NCBI RefSeq assembly: GCF_018362995.1
Contig: NZ_CP074372.1
Coordinates: 3,286,001-3,350,000, forward strand
Direction of reading: 5' to 3'
DNA length: 64,000 bases
From: Chryseobacterium indologenes
Lineage (GTDB): Bacteria > Bacteroidota > Bacteroidia > Flavobacteriales > Weeksellaceae
The notes beneath the pieces are model-generated. The model saw only the letters and a program-made list of their open reading frames with translations, had not been told where the DNA came from and did not search any database. Position numbers and translations under genes: made by a program. Each line of letters opens with the position of its first letter. Position 1 is the first letter of the stretch. Positions 58,649 through 64,000 of this stretch are shown here, piece by piece.

Positions 58649-61351
58649 TTATTTAAAATTGAATTTTACTGTTAACATAACTTGACTAGGGCGAAGCTGA
58701 TATCTTGTATACTCAATATTTATAGTATTAATATTATAGGTTTCAAAAACTTTTTTGTTCGCGATATTCATCCATTTCAATTCAAAATCAATTTTCTTTT
58801 TAGTCCAAGTAAACTGATATGAAAGATCATAGAATCCATTATGATATTTTTGACCTGCTGCATTTGTATTTACCTGATCCCAATTGAATCCAACAGTATG
58901 ACTTTCCATAGGATAGAAGAAAATCCCTAGATTATGGGTAAATCCTGTTCTGGTAGCATTTGAGTTTAATTCTCCAACACTTGTTTGTTTTGTTCTGGTA
59001 AGACTTGCATTATAATCAACGCTCATCCAACTGAAATAGGTATTATTAAATTTAATTCCAAATGACTGGCCGTTGTTTTTATTGGTATAGGATTTATCAT
59101 TCAAAAAGGCATCAGATTCTGTCGTATTGTTGCTATAGCTAAGAGATGCGTTCGTTTTAAACTTTGGAAAATATTTTCCAACTTCTACGCTATATCCATT
59201 ATTTAATACATGATTGTCCTGCTCTTTATATTTCATTATGGTATATCCGCCGCCATTAATCACTGGATTCGAAATTAAGTTTCTCTTTGCATCAGAATAT
59301 CTGTAATTAACATTGAAGAATAAATTATTTAATGGATTTCTGTATTCTATTCTTGTTCCTGCAGATTTATTGTTATTCTGAGGAATTGGATTGTTAACAT
59401 CCATTGCTCTAATTCCCTCAGGTGACGTCATTAAGAACCCTGAATATGCTGTATTTATTTCTCCAAAATTATTATTAATATTAGCATTTACGGATGCTTT
59501 CCAGAATGAAGCAAATGAATATTGTGCAAAAATATTAGGTTCAAAGGTTACTTTATTTACAGATTTTGAAACGAGTCTTAATGGATCATCCGCTTTAATA
59601 TTGTTTGAGTTTACCGGAAGATTAGCATAGATCATCCATGATTCACTTTTATAATTTATCCCTAAACTTCCGTATGGTGTAGCTATGGTGTAATTTAAAT
59701 CATTACTATATGCCTCTGGTTTGGGATCTTGAATATCAGGATTGGTAGATGGGATTGCTTTCACATTTAACAAATCAGACATCAGACCCGTACTTTTAAA
59801 ATTAAATCCGACTTCAGGAGTAAATGTCCATCCTTTGGCAGAAAAACCAATATTAGCAGAATGATTAGCTTCAAAAGTTTTAAGTCTTAAACTCTGTGTA
59901 GCAAACTCTGTATTAGGTACTGGTTTAAATCCAGGGATATCCAAATAAGATGACGGAGAAACTTCCAAAGTCTGTCTATCTGTTTGGTAGCTCACATAAG
60001 ATAAGAGATTTACCATTTTTTCCTTCCATGGAATAATGGTACTCAATGAGTTCTGGAATGATGTTGTAGGAGATTCAACTCCCTCATTAGCATTTCTTTG
60101 TATACCTGTTTTTGCATCTGTTCTGTCAACAATTCCTCTATCTGCATTCCAATATTGAGAGAAGCTTGTGGTGTTTTTAAAGAATCCTTTTTTGGCATTC
60201 TTTGTAAATATTAATTCTCCTTTTGCTTTATCTGTATAAAAATTATTCAGGGTTTTTATAATAGTAGAAGCTCCTCCAAAATAATCTGTCTGGCTATAAG
60301 ACTCTCTCTCTACAGCATTGTTGGTATAATTTGCATTCGCTTTAAGCTCCCATTCCTTTTTCTTATCAATGTTGGTAAGATAATTGGCAGATAAATAATG
60401 AACATTATTCATCAGATATCTTTTCACCGGAAGATTAGGAGCATCTCCATTTTCTACATTTAGCCAATCATTTTGAGAGGCATTAATTCTTTTTCCTTCA
60501 AATCTATTTCCAAACGCCAGAATATTCCCCTCATTTTCAACCTGCTCGCCCATGTTATTGGTCTTGTAATTGACTACCCACTGGCTTTTCTGTCCGAAAA
60601 ACATAGGAGTCAGTTTTACATTCCAAAGCCATGGGTCTCCGAAACCGGTTCCTACTTCTCCTCTACCTGTCATGGTTACAGAGTTTTTAAGCTTGATATT
60701 GATAGCGGCCTGATCTGAAGGGACTTTATCCTGCAGGATTTTTACCGGTTGATGATTTTCCAGTACTTCTACTTTCTGTACAGCATCTTTTGGAAGGGAG
60801 TTGTTAATTGTTCCATAACCGCCTTCCATCAGGTCTTTCCCATTGACATAGAATTTATTAATGGCATTTCCCTGATATAGAATTGTTCCATCATTGTTTA
60901 CTTCAATTCCGGGAATTTTTTTCATAACATCAGCAAGAGTTCTATCATTTTTGGAATTGAACGCTTTAAGATCATAAGAAATGGTATCACCTCTGGCTGT
61001 AATCATTTTTGTTTTCAGCTGAACTTCTTTAATTTCTGTAGCTTCAGACTGCATTTTAAAATTCAACGTCTGGTCGCTGTTACTGATTTGCTTAGTGAGA
61101 GGTTTCTGATTGAATGCTTTCACTTTTAGATCCACATTAGCCTCACCTGATGTGAAGGTCACTTTGTATTCCCCTTTAGAATTGGTAATTCCGTAAGCCA
61201 AAATAGCGTCTTTACCTGGTTCTTCTACAGTAACACTGGCGCTTGGTATTGCTACCCCGTCATCATCAGTAATCTTTCCCGAAACGGTCTTTTGTGCAAA
61301 AGTGAGCACAGTAAAGAAAAGCATCAGAAATAAGGAAATATTTTTTTTCAT
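58649..61351 (-). CDS. Large outer-membrane beta-barrel receptor with carboxypeptidase-regulatory-like domain
   Basis: A 900-residue TonB-receptor-like protein. It has a signal peptide (residues 1-19, ending TFAQ), a carboxypeptidase-regulatory-like/CNA-B domain (about 20-105: VSGKITDDDGVAIPSASVTV), a plug-like domain (DVMKKIPGIEVNNDGTILYQ, FYVNGKDLMEGGYGT) and a long barrel ending MLTVKFNFK. It lacks an obvious TonB box and belongs to the group often annotated as outer membrane beta-barrel family protein. Such proteins tend to pair with GLPGLI proteins, and here both genes share a promoter element. Substrate unknown. Confidence 0.9.
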   Translation of the reverse strand: MKKNISLFLMLFFTVLTFAQKTVSGKITDDDGVAIPSASVTVEEPGKDAILAYGITNSKGEYKVTFTSGEANVDLKVKAFNQKPLTKQISNSDQTLNFKMQSEATEIKEVQLKTKMITARGDTISYDLKAFNSKNDRTLADVMKKIPGIEVNNDGTILYQGNAINKFYVNGKDLMEGGYGTINNSLPKDAVQKVEVLENHQPVKILQDKVPSDQAAINIKLKNSVTMTGRGEVGTGFGDPWLWNVKLTPMFFGQKSQWVVNYKTNNMGEQVENEGNILAFGNRFEGKRINASQNDWLNVENGDAPNLPVKRYLMNNVHYLSANYLTNIDKKKEWELKANANYTNNAVERESYSQTDYFGGASTIIKTLNNFYTDKAKGELIFTKNAKKGFFKNTTSFSQYWNADRGIVDRTDAKTGIQRNANEGVESPTTSFQNSLSTIIPWKEKMVNLLSYVSYQTDRQTLEVSPSSYLDIPGFKPVPNTEFATQSLRLKTFEANHSANIGFSAKGWTFTPEVGFNFKSTGLMSDLLNVKAIPSTNPDIQDPKPEAYSNDLNYTIATPYGSLGINYKSESWMIYANLPVNSNNIKADDPLRLVSKSVNKVTFEPNIFAQYSFASFWKASVNANINNNFGEINTAYSGFLMTSPEGIRAMDVNNPIPQNNNKSAGTRIEYRNPLNNLFFNVNYRYSDAKRNLISNPVINGGGYTIMKYKEQDNHVLNNGYSVEVGKYFPKFKTNASLSYSNNTTESDAFLNDKSYTNKNNGQSFGIKFNNTYFSWMSVDYNASLTRTKQTSVGELNSNATRTGFTHNLGIFFYPMESHTVGFNWDQVNTNAAGQKYHNGFYDLSYQFTWTKKKIDFELKWMNIANKKVFETYNINTINIEYTRYQLRPSQVMLTVKFNFK

Positions 61352-61366
61352 ACTTATTATTTGCTC

Positions 61367-61402
61367 AATTAGTTAATCATTGTAGTTTTTTGTTACACTT
61401 TT
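61367..61402 (-). promoter_or_regulatory. Extended promoter element of the large receptor gene (GTGTAACAAAA-N13-AACTAATT)
   Basis: On the minus strand AAAAGTGTAACAAAA is followed by 13 bp and AACTAATT, 15 nt before the ATG. The 15-mer is identical, and the second half matches at 7 of 8 positions at the same spacing, to the element upstream of the GLPGLI gene. Confidence 0.6.
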
Positions 61403-61887
61403 ATAAAGATGGCTTTTATATCTAAAAGTTAAATCTTTTATCACTACAAACATAGTTATAATTTTGTTTTTTACAACTATTAAAAAACTAATTGTAGTTT
61501 CTTTTAAATTATTACCTATAATTAACAAAAATAGTCCTTGATTTCTTTGTATTTTAACAAAAACGTTATAGATAAATTATATTAAAAATTACTTTTATTT
61601 ATTTCATAATCTCTTTTTTAAAATTTACGATTTTATGATTTGTCAAAAAAACAATGCATTAAATAAATATTCCATACCAATCAATAATAAAATTGTTGTT
61701 CAAATCTTGCACTATTTTAGATCATTGATGTAATATAAAGTCAATCTGGCTCTATTTTGCCAACAAAAAGAATAATTTAATCAATTAACTAAAAAAATAA
61801 TATTTTTAACTATTCCAAATAGTAAAATCTGATTTGAATCATAGATTAAAAAAAAATTAAACAGGAGGCTCGTTAACATTTATTTAA

Positions 61888-61895
61888 TAATTTTG
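61888..61895 (+). promoter_or_regulatory. -7 box of the cupin-like gene
   Basis: TAATTTTG matches TAnnTTTG, 18 nt before the ATG at 61914. It overlaps the longer open frame, supporting the later start. Confidence 0.5.
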
Positions 61896-61913
61896 TCATA
61901 TAAATTTACTAAA

Positions 61914-62795
61914 ATGGGAATTATTTTAAAGCCTATAGATGTTGTAGATGAGATTTCCAAAGAGGAATTCTACGAAAAATATCTGAAGCCAAGAAGGCCC
62001 GTTGTCATCAAAAATATGGCAAAAAAGTGGCCTGCTTACCAAAAATGGACGATGGAATACATGAAGGAGGTAGTAGGAGATGTAGAGGTTCCTTTATATG
62101 ACAGCTCAAAAGCAGACCCTTCAGCTCCCATCAATGCTTCTGCCGCAAAAATGAAATTTGGAGATTATATAGATCTCATTCAGCGGGAACCTACTGATCT
62201 CAGAATATTCCTTTTTGACCCTATAAAATTTGCTCCGACTCTTCTGGAAGATTATATTTCTCCTAAAGAGCTTATGGGAGGATTCCTGGATAAATATCCC
62301 AATATGTTCTTCGGAGGAAAAGGTTCTGAAACATTCCTTCATTTTGATATTGATATGGCGCATATTTTCCATACTCATTTCAACGGAAGAAAACATATTC
62401 TTCTTTTCGATTATAAATGGAGAGAAAGACTTTATCAGATTCCTTACGCAACATATGCATTAGAGGACTATGATATTGAAAATCCAGACTTCACAAAGTT
62501 TCCGGCACTGGATGGTGTAGAAGGAATTGAATGTTACCTTGAGCACGGAGATACTTTATTCATGCCTACGGGATGGTGGCACTGGATGAAATATCTGGAT
62601 GGAAGTTTCTCTATTTCTTTAAGAGCCTGGGACAAATCATGGGCAGTAAAAGCTCATTCTTTATGGAATCTTACTGTACAGCGTAAATTTGACGATGTTA
62701 TGAAATCACAGTTTAAAAGTAAATACATGGACTGGAAAGAAAAGCTCGCCATTGAAAGGGCAGAAATTGCTTTAAAAAGAGGTTTACCAAAATAA
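61914..62795 (+). CDS. JmjC-like cupin protein (2-oxoglutarate-dependent hydroxylase-like)
   Basis: A 293-residue protein of the cupin-8/JmjC-like group. The iron-binding facial triad is visible as His143 and Asp145 (TFLHFDIDMAH) and His223 (PTGWWHWMKYL), and the entry motif RRPVVIKNMAKKWPA at residues 28-42 is typical. Expected activity is Fe(II)/2-oxoglutarate-dependent hydroxylation of a protein or small molecule; the target is unknown. The ATG at 61914 is preferred to 61893, which lies inside the promoter. Confidence 0.87.
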   Translation: MGIILKPIDVVDEISKEEFYEKYLKPRRPVVIKNMAKKWPAYQKWTMEYMKEVVGDVEVPLYDSSKADPSAPINASAAKMKFGDYIDLIQREPTDLRIFLFDPIKFAPTLLEDYISPKELMGGFLDKYPNMFFGGKGSETFLHFDIDMAHIFHTHFNGRKHILLFDYKWRERLYQIPYATYALEDYDIENPDFTKFPALDGVEGIECYLEHGDTLFMPTGWWHWMKYLDGSFSISLRAWDKSWAVKAHSLWNLTVQRKFDDVMKSQFKSKYMDWKEKLAIERAEIALKRGLPK

Positions 62796-62797
62796 AT

Positions 62798-62830
62798 AAA
62801 AAGACGTTTCAGATGAAACGTCTTTTTTTA
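62798..62830. terminator. Bidirectional terminator
   Basis: An 11-bp perfect stem (AAAGACGTTTC / GAAACGTCTTT) with loop AGAT and T/A runs, between convergent genes. Confidence 0.88.
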
Positions 62831-62847
62831 TTCTATTATAAAAGGTT

Positions 62848-63636
62848 TTATTTCTTAATAATCTTATAGCCTTTTTCAGCCTCTTTATCTTTGACCTTTA
62901 CTATATAATTTCCTGTAGTCAGTTCACTTACGTTTACCGTTCCGTTTTCTGAATTCATCATTTCTTTTTTCACCAGTTTTCCATTAAAATCATAAATATT
63001 GATTTCAGATATCTTCGTTTTATTTTTGATGTATAAGATATCTTTTACCGGACTTGGATAGATAGATGCCCGGCTTTTATCTGCTTTTGCATCAGAAACC
63101 GATAGACTGTTTGCTGAAATCTGGAAATCATCTATCCCGATAAACCAGATATCGGTTGTAGTGGAATGAAAAGCAATGTAAATAGTTTGTCCAACATATG
63201 GGGTCAGATCATAGGTATATTGATTCCATGAAGTAGGAGGCTTTACTGCAGCAGCAAGCGTATTGGTAAGCCCTGCAACGGTAGGAGTTGTTGTTGAGAT
63301 TTTTACATCCACTGTCTCTGCAAGCCCGGCTCCTCTGTTTCTTGCCCAGAAAGTAAGCTTATCCGATACTCCTGCAGTCACTACTATAGCAGGACTAATG
63401 ACATAATCATCATGGGCAGTACTGCCATATTCCAATCCCAGAAAATGGGTTCCTGAATGAGGTGCATTGAATGAAGAATCATAGGAAGTCCAGGTTTCCC
63501 AGGTTCCGGGATCTCCTCCATTAATTACTGTCCAATCGGCAGGCATTGTTGCCGAATCAAAACTTTGAGAATATTGTGCCAGCAGACCTATTGGTACAAA
63601 GCACAGCAATGTTACGAATTGATAAATTTGTTTCAT
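62848..63636 (-). CDS. T9SS cargo protein with choice-of-anchor J/MAM-like domain
   Basis: A 262-residue secreted protein: signal peptide (about residues 1-20, ending LLAQ), one beta-sandwich domain of the choice-of-anchor J type (about 22-175: PADWTVINGGDPGTWETW, HSGTHFLGLEYGSTAHDDYV, IWFIGIDDFQI), and a C-terminal type A T9SS sorting domain (IYPSPVKDILYI to the end). It is predicted to be exported through the type IX secretion system and bound to the cell surface or released. No enzymatic domain is seen, so it is probably adhesive or structural. Confidence 0.9.
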   Translation of the reverse strand: MKQIYQFVTLLCFVPIGLLAQYSQSFDSATMPADWTVINGGDPGTWETWTSYDSSFNAPHSGTHFLGLEYGSTAHDDYVISPAIVVTAGVSDKLTFWARNRGAGLAETVDVKISTTTPTVAGLTNTLAAAVKPPTSWNQYTYDLTPYVGQTIYIAFHSTTTDIWFIGIDDFQISANSLSVSDAKADKSRASIYPSPVKDILYIKNKTKISEINIYDFNGKLVKKEMMNSENGTVNVSELTTGNYIVKVKDKEAEKGYKIIKK

Positions 63637-63738
63637 AGTGTTTTGTTTTGAATACTAATTTAATAAAAAAAACTAACACATTGATTAACAAATCACTATA
63701 AAAAAAATAAAAATAATCTGACTTTTATGAGTAATTCT

Positions 63739-63999
63739 CTACAATACCCTATAAACAGGATATTGTCTGAAAGTTTTTTCTTCAAAGTAAGGGGAATGTC
63801 TGTACACCCAATCTAATTGTGCATCTCCATCTTCAGAAAGTTTTTTATCGGATGCTTTCGCTTTTTCAAAGGCTTCTTTCAATTTTTGATCTTTTTTCAG
63901 CAGTCCAGCAGCCGTGTCCTCAAAAATATAGGCAGAATAGTATTCTTTCTGGGCTAAAATTCCATCAAAGAAATTCCAGTTAAAAAAAGAGTCTAACGC
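63739..63999 (-). CDS. C-terminal fragment of a probable M14-family metallopeptidase
   Basis: The last 86 codons of a gene that runs off the window end. The translated piece (begins ALDSFFNWNFFDGILAQKEY, includes YIFEDTAAGLLKK and ends QYPVYRVL) resembles the C-terminus of large flavobacterial M14 zinc carboxypeptidase-like proteins. The catalytic domain would lie outside the window, so this is a tentative call. The stop codon is TAG at 63739-63741. Confidence 0.6.
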   Translation of the reverse strand, partial: ALDSFFNWNFFDGILAQKEYYSAYIFEDTAAGLLKKDQKLKEAFEKAKASDKKLSEDGDAQLDWVYRHSPYFEEKTFRQYPVYRVL

Positions 64000-64000
64000 C

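Larger units (their letters stand above)
61352..61913. other. 562-bp AT-rich divergent intergenic region
   Basis: It holds the receptor promoter element (61367-61402) and the cupin -7 box (61888-61895). The part between about 61410 and 61880 is extremely AT-rich with many short homopolymer runs; I see no gene, hairpin or repeat that I can support. Confidence 0.65.

Overview
This window is a chromosome segment of a Bacteroidota bacterium of the Flavobacteriia, most likely Chryseobacterium or a close relative in the Weeksellaceae. That call is an inference from the protein families (GLPGLI, T9SS type A sorting domains, SusC-like/TonB-dependent receptors with carboxypeptidase-regulatory-like domains, DUF3127, DUF5690), low GC, weak Shine-Dalgarno signals and many TAnnTTTG promoter -7 boxes. 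No phage, insertion sequence, CRISPR array or rRNA operon was seen.

Layout. 1-2711: tail of a vWA-like protein, then a minus-strand group (alpha/beta hydrolase, YsxC/EngB GTPase, ElaA-type acetyltransferase). 2905-19846: a long division and cell-wall (dcw) cluster, mraZ-rsmH-ftsL-ftsI-murE-mraY-murD-ftsW-murG-murC-ftsQ-ftsA-ftsZ-yqeY, headed by a triple-box MraZ operator and closed by a strong terminator. Its spacers carry a striking family of short-word inverted repeats. 20254-22338: bacilliredoxin and a bacterial GH3 protein. 22395-27770: minus-strand mutL, rhomboid, two tandem EEP-family proteins and two lipoproteins. 28087-31792: a YoaK/USP-like pair and an OmpR-type two-component system. 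31987-41400: a probable phosphonate-scavenging island made of an XRE-cupin regulator, TonB receptor, DUF5690 carrier, TIGR03364-type FAD oxidase, TIGR03351-type phosphonatase-like hydrolase and a T9SS-secreted phosphatase-superfamily enzyme. Two copies of a REP-like palindrome bracket its four-gene core.

41474-49764: GNAT, MocR regulator, HTH regulator, a duplicated tRNA-Leu/Gly array with one decayed tRNA, DUF3127 protein, aat, an EamA transporter, a lipoprotein and a TPR protein. 49972-57909: quinone oxidoreductase, Crp-like regulator, glmM, DUF4421, feoAB with its Cys-rich partner, and a GLPGLI protein. 58094-64000: DinB, a large outer-membrane receptor, a JmjC-like cupin, a T9SS cargo protein and the C-terminus of a probable M14 carboxypeptidase.

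How the parts work together. The dcw block makes lipid-linked peptidoglycan precursor (MurC/D/E, MraY, MurG) and the division machine that uses it (FtsZ, FtsA, FtsQ, FtsL, FtsW, FtsI). The phosphonate island could release, import and break down an aminophosphonate. The GLPGLI gene and the 900-residue receptor share an extended promoter element at identical spacing, so they are probably co-regulated although a divergent gene lies between them. feoAB has a palindromic operator over its promoter. Start codons were often moved downstream of the longest open frame because a terminator, promoter or repeat lies inside the extension; each case is stated in its entry.
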